64,000 nt of DNA from positions 1-64,000 of the forward strand of contig JAUNCT010000011.1 in the NCBI GenBank assembly GCA_030526425.1, read 5' to 3'. Positions 9,109 through 17,006 of this stretch are shown here, piece after piece. The position numbers were made by a program, and so were the translations under genes. Positions within the stretch are counted from its first letter, which is position 1. Each line of letters starts with the position of its first letter. A model generated the notes under the pieces. The model had not been told where the DNA came from and did no database searches. It worked only from the letters and a program-made list of their open reading frames with translations. This DNA is from Clostridia bacterium (GTDB lineage Bacteria; Bacillota; Clostridia; Christensenellales; CAG-138).

Positions 9109-9966
9109 ATGGCAAAGCTGCTTTCGGGAAAGGAAGTCGCCGCGGCACTCGCGGAAGAACTGAAACAGCGTGTTTCCGCACTTGCCGCACGGGGCGTCAC
9201 CCCGCGGCTTGCGGTGCTGCGCGTCGGCGAGCGGGCGGACGACCTCAGCTATGAGCGCGGCATCAAAAAACGCGCGGAGACCCTCGGCGTGCTCGCGGAA
9301 ACGACGGTCTTTCCGGATACCGTTTCCGCGGATGAACTCATCGCGGGGATCGAACGGATGAATGCGGACCCCGCGGTGCACGGCATTCTGCTGTTCCGTC
9401 CCTTGCCGGGCGAACTGAAACGGGAGGAAGCGCGGATCGTCGCGCACATTTCCCCCGAAAAGGATGTGGACGGCGGCACGGAGCCCTCGCTTGCCGGCGT
9501 GTTCACGGGAACGCAAGCGGGCTGGTGCCCCTGCACCCCCGAGGCTTGCATGGCGGTGCTCGCGCATTACGGCATCGACCCCGCGGGGAAGAAAGCCGTC
9601 GTCATCGGGCGCAGCACGGTGGTCGGGAAACCGCTTGCCATGCTGCTCCTCGAGAAAAACGCGACGGTGACCGTTTGCCACTCGAAAACACCCGACCTCG
9701 CAGCCGTTGCGCGCGGGGCGGACATCCTCGTTTCCGCAGCGGGCAAGGCGGGGCTCGTCACGAAGGACTTCGTTTCCGAAGGGCAGGTCCTGCTCGACGT
9801 TTCCGTCAACTGGGACGCCGCGGAAAACAAGCTGTGCGGCGACGCCGTTTTCAACGAAGTCGAACCCGTCGTTGCGGCGGTCACGCCCGTCCCCGGTGGG
9901 ATCGGCGCGGTGACGAATACGATTTTGCTTTCGCACGTGATCAAAAGCGCGGAGCGGATGGGATAA
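9109..9966 (+). CDS. folD: Bifunctional methylene-THF dehydrogenase / methenyl-THF cyclohydrolase
   Basis: This 285-residue enzyme interconverts 5,10-methylene-, methenyl- and 10-formyl-THF with NAD(P). Typical features are the catalytic YxxxK region (YERGIKK), ILLFRPLPGEL, PEKDVDG, the GRSTVVGKPLAMLL nucleotide fold and PVPGGIGAVTNTILL. PCTPEACMAVL is also conserved. A strong AAGGAGG lies in the end of fchA. Last gene of the folate operon, closed by a terminator at 9974-10003. Confidence 0.97.
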   Translation: MAKLLSGKEVAAALAEELKQRVSALAARGVTPRLAVLRVGERADDLSYERGIKKRAETLGVLAETTVFPDTVSADELIAGIERMNADPAVHGILLFRPLPGELKREEARIVAHISPEKDVDGGTEPSLAGVFTGTQAGWCPCTPEACMAVLAHYGIDPAGKKAVVIGRSTVVGKPLAMLLLEKNATVTVCHSKTPDLAAVARGADILVSAAGKAGLVTKDFVSEGQVLLDVSVNWDAAENKLCGDAVFNEVEPVVAAVTPVPGGIGAVTNTILLSHVIKSAERMG

Positions 9967-9973
9967 AACAGAA

Positions 9974-10003
9974 AAATGCCGGCAGTGCGTCCGGCATTTT
10001 TTG
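9974..10003 (+). terminator. Terminator of the folate operon
   Basis: AATGCCGG and CCGGCATT form a hairpin followed by TTTTTT, 8 bases past the folD stop. Confidence 0.85.
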
Positions 10004-10017
10004 TTGCGTGAAAATGA

Positions 10018-10055
10018 AAAGACGCGCCCGCACTTCTCAAACGGACGCGTCTTTT
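10018..10055. terminator. Hairpin with flanking A and T runs
   Basis: AAGACGCG pairs with CGCGTCTT, extended by CCG/CGG after a mismatch. The T-run is short (TTTTC) in both directions. It could back up the folD terminator or the convergent tRNA-Met transcript. Confidence 0.4.
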
Positions 10056-10074
10056 CGAAAGAAAGAAACAAATG

Positions 10075-10100
10075 AAAAAGTCCCAAATCATTGGGACTTT
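10075..10100 (-). terminator. Terminator of the tRNA-Met transcript
   Basis: On the minus strand AAGTCCCAA-TGAT-TTGGGACTT is followed by TTTC, immediately past the tRNA 3' end. Confidence 0.75.
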
Positions 10101-10102
10101 AT

Positions 10103-10179
10103 TGGTAGCGGCGATCTGACTCGAACAGATGACACTCCGGGTATGAACCGAATGCTCTAGCCAACTGAGCTACGCCGCC
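10103..10179 (-). tRNA. tRNA-Met (CAT), elongator type
   Basis: The minus strand folds into a 77-base cloverleaf. The acceptor GGCGGCG pairs with CGCCGCT (one G-U pair). Further parts are D-arm GCTC/GAGC, anticodon arm TTCGG-TTCATAC-CCGGA with anticodon CAT, variable GTGTC, T-arm ATCTG-TTCGAGT-CAGAT, and an encoded ACCA end. The acceptor and T-arm resemble elongator tRNA-Met of Firmicutes more than the initiator or the tRNA-Ile(CAU) type. Confidence 0.93.
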
Positions 10180-10192
10180 ACGCGACTCATTT

Positions 10193-10222
10193 ATAGTACC
10201 ACCACTTGATGTGTTTTGTCAA
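10193..10222 (-). promoter_or_regulatory. Promoter of tRNA-Met
   Basis: TTGACA (10217-10222), 18-base spacer and TACTAT (10193-10198) on the minus strand, with the tRNA start 13 bases downstream. It interleaves with the divergent promoter at 10206-10234. Confidence 0.65.
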
Positions 10223-10234
10223 GCGTGTTACACT
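10206..10234 (+). promoter_or_regulatory. Promoter of the C_GCAxxG_C_C protein gene
   Basis: TTGATG (10206-10211), 17-base spacer and TACACT (10229-10234). Its -35 lies between the -10 and -35 of the tRNA-Met promoter on the other strand, so both cannot be occupied together. Confidence 0.6.
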
Positions 10235-10264
10235 CATTTTTGCAAAAAAAATTCGGAGGTTTTT

Positions 10265-10720
10265 ATGACTTCTTACGGAGAAACAGCGGCGGAGCTTTTC
10301 GGCAACGGATACAACTGTGCGCAGGCGGTGGTCGGCGCGTTTGCGGAGGCGTTCGGTCACGATGCGGTCCGTTCGATGCAGATGGTCCAGCCGCTCGGCG
10401 GCGGCGTCGGCAGGCAGCGCGAGGTCTGCGGCGCGGTCACGGGCATGTGTCTCGTGCTCGGCATGGCGGAAGGCAACGGTGAACCCGGTGCCTCGAACAA
10501 AAAAGAGATCTACGAGGCGACGCGTGCGCTGTGCGATGCGTTCCGTACGGAAAACGGATCCATCCTCTGCCGCGATCTTCTCGGGTTTGCGGAGGGCGAG
10601 AAGGGCGGCGACCCCGAACCCCGCACGGAACGGTATTACAAAACGCGCCCCTGCAAGGAACTCGTCGCCCATGCGGCTGAGATCGTTGCGGCGTATCTTT
10701 CCGAGAAAGGACTGCTGTAA
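10265..10720 (+). CDS. C_GCAxxG_C_C family protein
   Basis: A 151-residue small cytoplasmic protein of a Cys-rich family named after its motif. Here the Cys pattern is C18 (YNCAQAV), C55 and C62 (CGAVTGMC), then further Cys in ALCDAF, ILCRDLLG and RPCKELV. Family members occur mostly in anaerobes, and a redox or metal-binding role is assumed but not proven. The ATG at 10265 is chosen for its GGAGG; an upstream in-frame start would overlap the promoter. A strong terminator follows. Confidence 0.85.
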   Translation: MTSYGETAAELFGNGYNCAQAVVGAFAEAFGHDAVRSMQMVQPLGGGVGRQREVCGAVTGMCLVLGMAEGNGEPGASNKKEIYEATRALCDAFRTENGSILCRDLLGFAEGEKGGDPEPRTERYYKTRPCKELVAHAAEIVAAYLSEKGLL

Positions 10721-10752
10721 GAACCGCCCGCGGAACGGAACCCAAAACAAAA

Positions 10753-10791
10753 CCCCCGGAGACACTTCGTTTCGTGTCCCGGGGGATTTTT
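10753..10791 (+). terminator. Terminator of the C_GCAxxG_C_C gene
   Basis: CCCCCGG and GACAC pair with GTGTC and CCGGGGG (one bulged A), followed by ATTTTT, 32 bases past the stop. Confidence 0.8.
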
Positions 10792-10865
10792 CGTTCTTCC
10801 GGCGGTTTATTCGTTGAAATCGCCGGATCTTCTGCAATCGTCCGACGTTCGGTTGCGTTTCTTTG

Positions 10866-10891
10866 AAAAATCCCCGCCGGAAAGGCGGGGA
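10866..10891 (-). terminator. Terminator of the transglutaminase-like gene
   Basis: On the minus strand TCCCCGCC and GGCGGGGA flank a short loop and are followed by TTTTTC, six bases beyond the stop. Confidence 0.8.
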
Positions 10892-10896
10892 CCGGT

Positions 10897-12429
10897 TCAG
10901 TAGGTGATCTTCGTCAGCTGCACGACGCCGCAATCATAGTAGGAGAAGGTGCCGTAGACCTTGCAGGAGCTCATGACGTCCTTGAATTTTTTGCATTCCT
11001 TCGCCATGAGCTTGCCGAACAGATCGAGGTCGAGCACGACGGTCAGCTCCTTCGCTTTCTGCTTGCGCGCGCTTTTCAGCAGGCTCTTCAGCTCGCTTTC
11101 GGTTTTGCACACGTTCACATCCTGCCAGACGGCGTTTTCGATGGTGAAATAATCGTCGTCCTTGTTCGAATACAGGGTGTAGTTGCCGGGCAGCAGTCCC
11201 TCCTTGGCGAGCGCGCTCTGCAATGCGGCGGCGTTGCCTGCGGCGTAATCGCGCATCGATGCGTCGTCCGTTGTGATGAGGAAGCTCTTCGTTCCGTTCC
11301 GCTTCAGGTCCGAAAGACCGGGCGTCAGTCCCTTGCTCTTACGGTAGGTGACCGTTTCGGCGTAGCGGCAGTTGCGGAAGACCACGGCGGAGCCGTCGTT
11401 GTACAGGGAGCATCCGTCCGTGCGGATCCCATACGCGGCGAGCGTGCCGTACAGCCCGTCTCCGGAGCGCACGGTCTTGTCGTACATTTGCGGGGTGAAG
11501 CGCAGCGTCAGCTCGGCAGGGCGTTCGTTGACGGCGGTCGCCAAAGCGGTGTGGAGCGCGGATTCGTCGCCGATGAGCGTGTTCAGCTCCGTTCCCCGGG
11601 GGAAGCGCGGGTACAGCACGGAGGTCGGGTCGTCCCGATGGCTGCGGTAAAAGCGTTCATAGCCCACGCCGCTGTAAACGGAAACGGGTGCGCCGGTCTC
11701 GTCCGCATCGTCCCAAGTGACGTCGTAATAGGTGAAAGCGCCGCCGACGCGCACGATGTTCCATGCGTGGCGTACATTGTCGTCGCCCGCGGTGCCGTGC
11801 ATGTAGCTCGCGGGGAGCCCCGCAAAGTGGCACAGTGCCGCCATGCCCTGCGCGTAGGCGTTGCAAACGCCCTTGTTGGTGCGCAGCGCGTCGAAGAAGC
11901 GCTGTCCGTCCGTCGTGTCGCCGCTTTCGGTCGCCGCACGGTCGTAGGCGATCTGCCCGCACAGAAAGTCGTGGATGCTCGTGGCAACGGTCGCATCGTC
12001 GTGCCCTGCCAGCGGTGCCACCATGCTCGCGAGGGAAGCGATGAACGCATCCTGCTCGGCAATGGTGCAGCGGTAGACGAGGTTCACCTTCGTCGGCTTT
12101 TCACTGCCGAACAGCGACAGCGTGGTGATCGTCGTCGCGGGGCGGTCGAGGGCGATGAGCTCCGGCGTTTCCTGGGTGACGAGGTCGACGATCTGCCACG
12201 CCGTTGCGATGCTCATGCCGGAGGGGATATCCGCGTTGCTTTTGCCGCGGCGGATGGCGCGGTACAGGTCGTCGAACAGCCTGCGCTCGTCGTCGCCGAG
12301 AACGCCGTAGGCGATGCTGACGCGCCCGATATCATAGGGGTAAACGTCGTCGGCAAGCGCAGCAAACGGCAGTAGGCTCGAGAGCAGGATGAGGAAGGAC
12401 AGCAGGAGAGTCGGGGTTCGTTTGCGCAA
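10897..12429 (-). CDS. Exported transglutaminase-like cysteine protease/ligase-fold protein
   Basis: A 510-residue protein with a signal peptide (residues 1-26, ending AALA). The transglutaminase core spans about 140-245 with a complete triad: Cys189 in NKGVCNAYAQ, His221 in VRHAWNIV and Asp236 in YYDVTWDD. Such secreted domains cleave or cross-link peptides, often at the cell wall; the substrate here is unknown. Residues 300-510 form a Lys-rich C-terminal part I do not recognise. The start is a TTG with AAGGAGG 7 bases upstream. It lies 36 bases downstream of the GTPase-nuclease gene, so they may be co-transcribed. Confidence 0.8.
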   Translation of the reverse strand: MRKRTPTLLLSFLILLSSLLPFAALADDVYPYDIGRVSIAYGVLGDDERRLFDDLYRAIRRGKSNADIPSGMSIATAWQIVDLVTQETPELIALDRPATTITTLSLFGSEKPTKVNLVYRCTIAEQDAFIASLASMVAPLAGHDDATVATSIHDFLCGQIAYDRAATESGDTTDGQRFFDALRTNKGVCNAYAQGMAALCHFAGLPASYMHGTAGDDNVRHAWNIVRVGGAFTYYDVTWDDADETGAPVSVYSGVGYERFYRSHRDDPTSVLYPRFPRGTELNTLIGDESALHTALATAVNERPAELTLRFTPQMYDKTVRSGDGLYGTLAAYGIRTDGCSLYNDGSAVVFRNCRYAETVTYRKSKGLTPGLSDLKRNGTKSFLITTDDASMRDYAAGNAAALQSALAKEGLLPGNYTLYSNKDDDYFTIENAVWQDVNVCKTESELKSLLKSARKQKAKELTVVLDLDLFGKLMAKECKKFKDVMSSCKVYGTFSYYDCGVVQLTKITY

Positions 12430-12465
12430 TGGGTTTCCTCCTTGCGGGTGGATTTTCCGGTCGGT

Positions 12466-15096
12466 TCATTCCGCCGGGCTTTGGGCTTGAACGAGTTCGC
12501 TCAGCGCGCCGAGGGAGAAGGTCGCCTTTTTGCCGCCGAGCATGGACAGGATGGATTTTTCGACGGCGAGCACCTCTTCTTTGAACTGCTTCGCGGGGAC
12601 GCGCTCGGCGCCGTTGCCGAGGATGATCATCTGCTCGGGTCCGTCGCTCGTGGCAACGCGGACGCGCCGCTCCTTCGCAAGCGTGTAGGTCGCGCGTTCG
12701 ATGAAGGCGTCTGCGGTCTCGGCCTCCTTGGTGTACACGATGCAGATGTTGTGGTATTGCTCGACCGTGCCGGCGTTGCCCTTGACGCGGTAAGCGTCGA
12801 ACACGAGGATCAGCCGGCAGCCGGTGTAGCCCTGATAGTTCGAAAGGATGTCCGCCAGCTTCGCGCGCGCGGCGTCGATATTCGTTTCGGCGGTCTTTTT
12901 CAGTTCTTCCCACGCGAACAGGATGTTGTAGCCGTCGACCAAAAGGTATTCGGTCTTCGGTGCCGCGTCCGCGAAAACGGTCTCCTCGCGGCGCTTCTGC
13001 GAGCGCAGCGCGATGAGCGGGTTCCGTTTGATCGGTCCGTAGGTCTGCTCGAAGATCTTGATGAGCGCCGCGTCCTCTTCAAGCGGCGACAGCGCCTTTT
13101 TCGGCTGCGGGCGGGGCGCCGCTTCCTGTGCCATGGGGCGGTAACCGTCCTTGCGCCAGCCGGAATCGAGGTGCATGTATTGGGGCACCTCGTTCCATTT
13201 CACGTTGAAGCCCGCGCCGTGGTCGCAGAACACGGAATCGGGCGTGTTCGCAAGGTCCGCCTCGGGGTCGTAACCGATCGCCGCGACGATCTCGTCTTGG
13301 TCGCCCGAGGGGCGGTAGCCGGACGGCGCGGTGGAGAGCATCCCCTTGCCGTGCGTGTAGGCGATGAGGTCCTTTTGGTAATTGCGGATGTGGCGCACCG
13401 CCGCGGTCCCCGTGATGAACGCGGTATCGCCGATGATCTCGGGCGCGGAGAAGGTCGCCTTCATCATCGTCAGGTCGTTCAGCGCGCGGCCGATCTGCTC
13501 CTGCGGGACCGTCAGGCGGAAGCTGTACCACGGTTCGAGCAGCACGCTTTGCGCCTGCATCAGACCCTGACGGATCGCACGGTAGGTCGCTTGACGGAAG
13601 TCGCCGCCCTCGGTGTGCTTGAGGTGCGCCTTTCCTGCGATCAGCGTGATGCGCACATCCGTCAGAGGGGAACCCGTCAGCACGCCGAGGTGCTTCTTTT
13701 CGCGGAAATGGGTGAGGATGAGGCGCTGCCAGTTGCGGTCGAGCACGTCTTCGCTCAGTGCGGAGCGGAACTCCATCCCGCGGCCTGCGGGCAGGGGCTC
13801 GAGCAGCACGTGGACTTCGGCGTAGTGGCGCAGCGGCTCGTAGTGACCGACGCCCTCGACCGGGGCGGCGATGGTCTCGCGGTAGGCGATGCTGACGGGC
13901 AGGAAGGTGATGTCGTACCCGAAGCGCTCCTTTACGCGGCGCGTCAGCACCTCGATCTGCACCTCGCCCATGAGCTCGCACAGCAGCTCGCGCGTTTGCT
14001 CGATCCAGTGGATGCGGAGCATCGGCTCTTCCTCCGACAGCGTGCGGAAGGAGCGCGCCGCCTCGTGCAGGTTCGTGCCCTCGGGGAAGCAGATGCGGTA
14101 GATGAGCACGGGCTCGAGCAGACACGCGGGAGAATCCGGTTCGGCGCCGAGTCCGTCGCCCGCCTGCGCTTGGGTGAGTCCCGTCGCGGCGACGATCGTG
14201 CCCGCCTCCGCGGTGGCACAGGGCAGCGACTTCGTGCCGGAAAGCAAGCGCAGCTCGTTGACCTTTTCGCTCCACAGCGTTTCGCCGTCGCGCAGCTTCA
14301 TCACCATGTCCTTGCGGTTCAGCACTCCGCCTGTGATCTTCATGTGGGTGACGCGTTCGCCGCGGCTGTCGGTCGAGACCTTGTAGACCTTTGCGGCGAA
14401 CTCCGCGGGGTACTCGGGCTCTTCCCCGTAGGTGCGGATGGCGTCGACAAGCTCTTCCACCCCCTGCATCCGGAGCGCGGAGCCGAACAGGCAGGGGAAG
14501 CAGTGCCGCCCCATGACCGCCCGCGGGATATCCTTTTCGGCGAACCCGTGCTCGGAAAAGGCGAAGTGCATCAGCAGCTCATCCGAGGAGATGATGTCCT
14601 CGAGCCGTTCCTCCGGGTCGCGTCCGGGCGTGAAATCGATGCAGGCTTCCGACAGGTGGCGGCGCAGCTGCGCCATGAGCTCCTCCTTCGTGTAGCCCGA
14701 AAGGTCCATCTTGTTGATATAAAGAAACACGGGCACATCGTGCTTTTCCAAAAGCCGCCACAGCGTGAGCGTATGGCTCTGCACGCCCTCCGCACCGTTG
14801 ATCACGAGGATCGCGCAGTCGAGCACCTGCAGCACGCGTTCCGCCTCGGGCGAAAAGTCCACGTGTCCCGGGGTATCCAAAAGCGTCAGCTCGCAGTCGC
14901 CCGCGGTCAGACGCGCCTCCTTCGACCAAATGGTGATGCCGCGTTCGCGCTCCTGCGCGTCCGTGTCGAGGTAGGCGTCGCCGTGGTCCACGCGCCCCAG
15001 TTTGCGGGTCGCGCCCGTCGTATACAGCAGCGCTTCGCACAGCGTCGTTTTGCCGCTGTCCACGTGCGCGAGGATCCCGATCGTCAGACGTTTCAT
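12466..15096 (-). CDS. TetM/EF-G-like ribosomal GTPase fused to a YacP/Rae1-type NYN nuclease domain
   Basis: An 876-residue fusion. Residues 1-640 follow the EF-G/TetM plan: G1 AHVDSGKTT (10-18), G2 RGITI, G3 DTPGH (74-78), G4 NKMD (128-131), then domains II-V. The domain IV loop reads TEGGDF, as in EF-G, not the PVSTPADF of tetracycline protection proteins. After a linker, residues 715-876 form a complete NYN_YacP domain: LLVDGYN, VFDAYRVKG, YTKEAETAD and VATSD. In Bacillus YacP/Rae1 is a nuclease that enters the ribosomal A site and cuts mRNA. I infer a GTP-driven factor that acts on ribosomes and cuts mRNA or resolves stalls. Classical tetracycline resistance is less likely. AAAGGAG precedes the ATG. 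Confidence 0.85.
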   Translation of the reverse strand: MKRLTIGILAHVDSGKTTLCEALLYTTGATRKLGRVDHGDAYLDTDAQERERGITIWSKEARLTAGDCELTLLDTPGHVDFSPEAERVLQVLDCAILVINGAEGVQSHTLTLWRLLEKHDVPVFLYINKMDLSGYTKEELMAQLRRHLSEACIDFTPGRDPEERLEDIISSDELLMHFAFSEHGFAEKDIPRAVMGRHCFPCLFGSALRMQGVEELVDAIRTYGEEPEYPAEFAAKVYKVSTDSRGERVTHMKITGGVLNRKDMVMKLRDGETLWSEKVNELRLLSGTKSLPCATAEAGTIVAATGLTQAQAGDGLGAEPDSPACLLEPVLIYRICFPEGTNLHEAARSFRTLSEEEPMLRIHWIEQTRELLCELMGEVQIEVLTRRVKERFGYDITFLPVSIAYRETIAAPVEGVGHYEPLRHYAEVHVLLEPLPAGRGMEFRSALSEDVLDRNWQRLILTHFREKKHLGVLTGSPLTDVRITLIAGKAHLKHTEGGDFRQATYRAIRQGLMQAQSVLLEPWYSFRLTVPQEQIGRALNDLTMMKATFSAPEIIGDTAFITGTAAVRHIRNYQKDLIAYTHGKGMLSTAPSGYRPSGDQDEIVAAIGYDPEADLANTPDSVFCDHGAGFNVKWNEVPQYMHLDSGWRKDGYRPMAQEAAPRPQPKKALSPLEEDAALIKIFEQTYGPIKRNPLIALRSQKRREETVFADAAPKTEYLLVDGYNILFAWEELKKTAETNIDAARAKLADILSNYQGYTGCRLILVFDAYRVKGNAGTVEQYHNICIVYTKEAETADAFIERATYTLAKERRVRVATSDGPEQMIILGNGAERVPAKQFKEEVLAVEKSILSMLGGKKATFSLGALSELVQAQSPAE

Positions 15097-15123
15097 TTGC
15101 AGTACACTCCTTTACCATCATAA

Positions 15124-15152
15124 ATCGTACCATACCGCGGCGGTGGGGTAAA
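15124..15152 (-). promoter_or_regulatory. Promoter of the GTPase-nuclease gene
   Basis: TTTACC (15147-15152), 17-base spacer and TACGAT (15124-15129) on the minus strand, about 28 bases before the ATG. Confidence 0.5.
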
Positions 15153-15197
15153 GCGCCGCAGGTGACGCGAGGGTGAACTTCCCGTGCACGGGACAGG

Positions 15198-15224
15198 AAA
15201 AAAGCCCGGCACAAAGCCGGGCTT
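15198..15224 (-). terminator. Terminator of the amidohydrolase gene
   Basis: On the minus strand GAAGCCCGGC-TTTGT-GCCGGGC is followed by TTTTTT, 14 bases beyond the stop. Confidence 0.85.
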
Positions 15225-15237
15225 CCGCCGAAAGTTC

Positions 15238-16821
15238 TTATCCTTTGATCGCGGTGCCGTTCTTCACGCCCGTGAGCGTGTCCTTGTCCAGTGCGACCTT
15301 GCCGCCGACGAGCACCTTATCCATCCCGGAGGAGGGGCGGCACGGGTCGGTGTAGGTGGCGTTTTCCCGCAGGTCCTCGGGGCGGAACACGCAGATGTCC
15401 GCGTCCATGCCGGGCTTCAGCAAGCCCTTGCCGGTCAGCCGCAGCACCTCCGCGGGGCGGGCGGTCATCTTGTGCACCGCTTCCTCGACGGAAAGCGCCT
15501 TTTCCTTCAAGACATAGGTCTCGATGAGCCGTGTGAACGAACCGAAGACACGCGGGTGCGGCAAGCCCTCCGTCGGGTAGGTCGCGTCCGAAATGAGGTT
15601 CGACAGCGGGTGCCGCAGAATGGAGATGATGTCTTCCTCTGCGGCCATGAAGTCGATCATCGTGATGCGGCACTGCTCCGCGACCAACAGGTCGCAGCAC
15701 GCGTCGAGCGGTGTCGTGTGCAGGTCTTCGGCGATCTCCGCAAGGTTCTTGCCGATGTACTTGAGGTTTTCGGGCAGGGAAAGCGAGGTCAGGTAGATGC
15801 CGTCCCAACCCGCGAGCTGCGCGATGTTGTCGAAGTCCGTTCCGTTCTCGATGCGCTCTTTCAGCTTTTCGCGCTCGGTTTTCGACTTCAGCCGCTCGGT
15901 CAGCGCGTCGGGTCCGCCCTCGAGGAATTCCGGCGGGAGGATGATCGTCAGCTGGGTCGACCCCGCGGTATAGGGGTAAACATCGCAGTCCACACGCAGA
16001 CCTTCGGCGCGCGCCGCGTCGAGCAGGCGCAGCACCTCGGGGATCTTCGAACGGTGGTTGCGCTTGCCCATGGCCTTCAGGTGGCTGATGTGCATGGGGC
16101 AGTTCAGCGCTTTGGCGACCGAAAGCATCTCCAGCGCGCTCTCCACGACACCGTCGCCTTCCTGACGCATGTGCACGGTGACGGGGGCGTTGCCGTTTTT
16201 CAGCGGCGCGAGCGCGGAGATGAGTTCCTCGGTGGTGTAGAAGCATTCCGGCGCGTAGCCGAGCCCGAGGCTCACGCCGAGCGCGCCCTCCGCAAGCGAG
16301 GTCTCCAGCGCCTTGCGGATCGCGCGGATGTGCTCTTCGCCGGGGTGCAGCAGACCGTAACCGCATACATCCGTGCGGATGCTGCCGGAGCCCGCGAGCA
16401 TGCCCGCGTGGAGGGGCAGGTCTTTGCACGCCGCGAAGTATTCCGCAAACGAGCCCGTCGGCACCTCGGGTCCGAGCTTGCCCACGACGGGCTCGAGGTA
16501 ATGCAATATCTCGCCGCGGTGCGCGGGTCCGAAGGGGACGGTGCTCAGCCCGCAGTTGCCGTTCACGATGGTCGTGAGCCCCTGCCGCAGCTCCGCTTCG
16601 CCGAAGCCGGGGCGGAACACCGCCGCATCCGCATGGCGGTGGATGTCGATGAAGCCGGGCGTGACGAGCTTGCCCGCGGCGTCGACGACGGTTGCCGCTT
16701 CCGCTTCCGGGAGCTTGCCGATGGCGGCGATCTTCCCGTTTTCGATGGCAATATCTGCGCGGAACGCGGGCGCGCCCGTGCCGTCGGCGACGGTACCGCC
16801 GCGGATGATCAATTCATACAT
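15238..16821 (-). CDS. Amidohydrolase, N-acyl-D-amino-acid deacylase family
   Basis: A 527-residue metal-dependent hydrolase. Signature features are LIIRGGTVADGTGAPAFRADI at the N-terminus, the metal motif FIDIHRHAD, VNGNCGLS, VTVHMRQEG, CPMHISHLKAMG and the late DATYPTEGLPHPR region. The family removes acyl groups from D-amino acids or hydrolyses related cyclic amides; the exact substrate cannot be read from sequence. The ATG at 16821 has GGAGG 6 bases upstream and is preferred to one 18 bases earlier. It stands alone, with its own promoter and terminator. Confidence 0.85.
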   Translation of the reverse strand: MYELIIRGGTVADGTGAPAFRADIAIENGKIAAIGKLPEAEAATVVDAAGKLVTPGFIDIHRHADAAVFRPGFGEAELRQGLTTIVNGNCGLSTVPFGPAHRGEILHYLEPVVGKLGPEVPTGSFAEYFAACKDLPLHAGMLAGSGSIRTDVCGYGLLHPGEEHIRAIRKALETSLAEGALGVSLGLGYAPECFYTTEELISALAPLKNGNAPVTVHMRQEGDGVVESALEMLSVAKALNCPMHISHLKAMGKRNHRSKIPEVLRLLDAARAEGLRVDCDVYPYTAGSTQLTIILPPEFLEGGPDALTERLKSKTEREKLKERIENGTDFDNIAQLAGWDGIYLTSLSLPENLKYIGKNLAEIAEDLHTTPLDACCDLLVAEQCRITMIDFMAAEEDIISILRHPLSNLISDATYPTEGLPHPRVFGSFTRLIETYVLKEKALSVEEAVHKMTARPAEVLRLTGKGLLKPGMDADICVFRPEDLRENATYTDPCRPSSGMDKVLVGGKVALDKDTLTGVKNGTAIKG

Positions 16822-16856
16822 ATGGTGCCTCCGAATCAAAGTAAGGATACGCTACC

Positions 16857-16885
16857 ATTATCTGCCCGGGGCGGCGGGATTGCAA
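16857..16885 (-). promoter_or_regulatory. Promoter of the amidohydrolase gene
   Basis: TTGCAA (16880-16885), 17-base spacer and GATAAT (16857-16862), reading minus. Confidence 0.65.
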
Positions 16886-16912
16886 GCGCGACTGTGCGGA
16901 AAGGGCGTTTCC

Positions 16913-16942
16913 TTTACAATCGGGCGGGATATATGCTATAAT
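16913..16942 (+). promoter_or_regulatory. Promoter of glgP
   Basis: TTTACA (16913-16918), 18-base spacer and TATAAT (16937-16942), about 65 bases before the ATG. Confidence 0.7.
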
Positions 16943-17006
16943 CCCCTAATCCGCCCGAAGGGGCGCAGGCTACGATAATTAAATATATACATACAGGAGA
17001 AATCAA

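Noticed and set aside
7084-10086. Long minus-strand open frame opposite fhs-fchA-folD
   Set aside because: High-G+C antisense shadow: Arg/His-rich composition, no ribosome site, and fully opposite three well-identified enzymes.
12466-15096. Tetracycline resistance gene tet(M)-type
   Set aside because: Similarity is to the translation-factor core only. The domain IV loop that contacts the drug is EF-G-like and a nuclease domain is added, so I do not call it a resistance gene.
12442-15123. 893-codon plus-strand open frame opposite the GTPase-nuclease gene
   Set aside because: Mirror of a real gene with clear GTPase and nuclease motifs; the antisense product has no recognisable domain.
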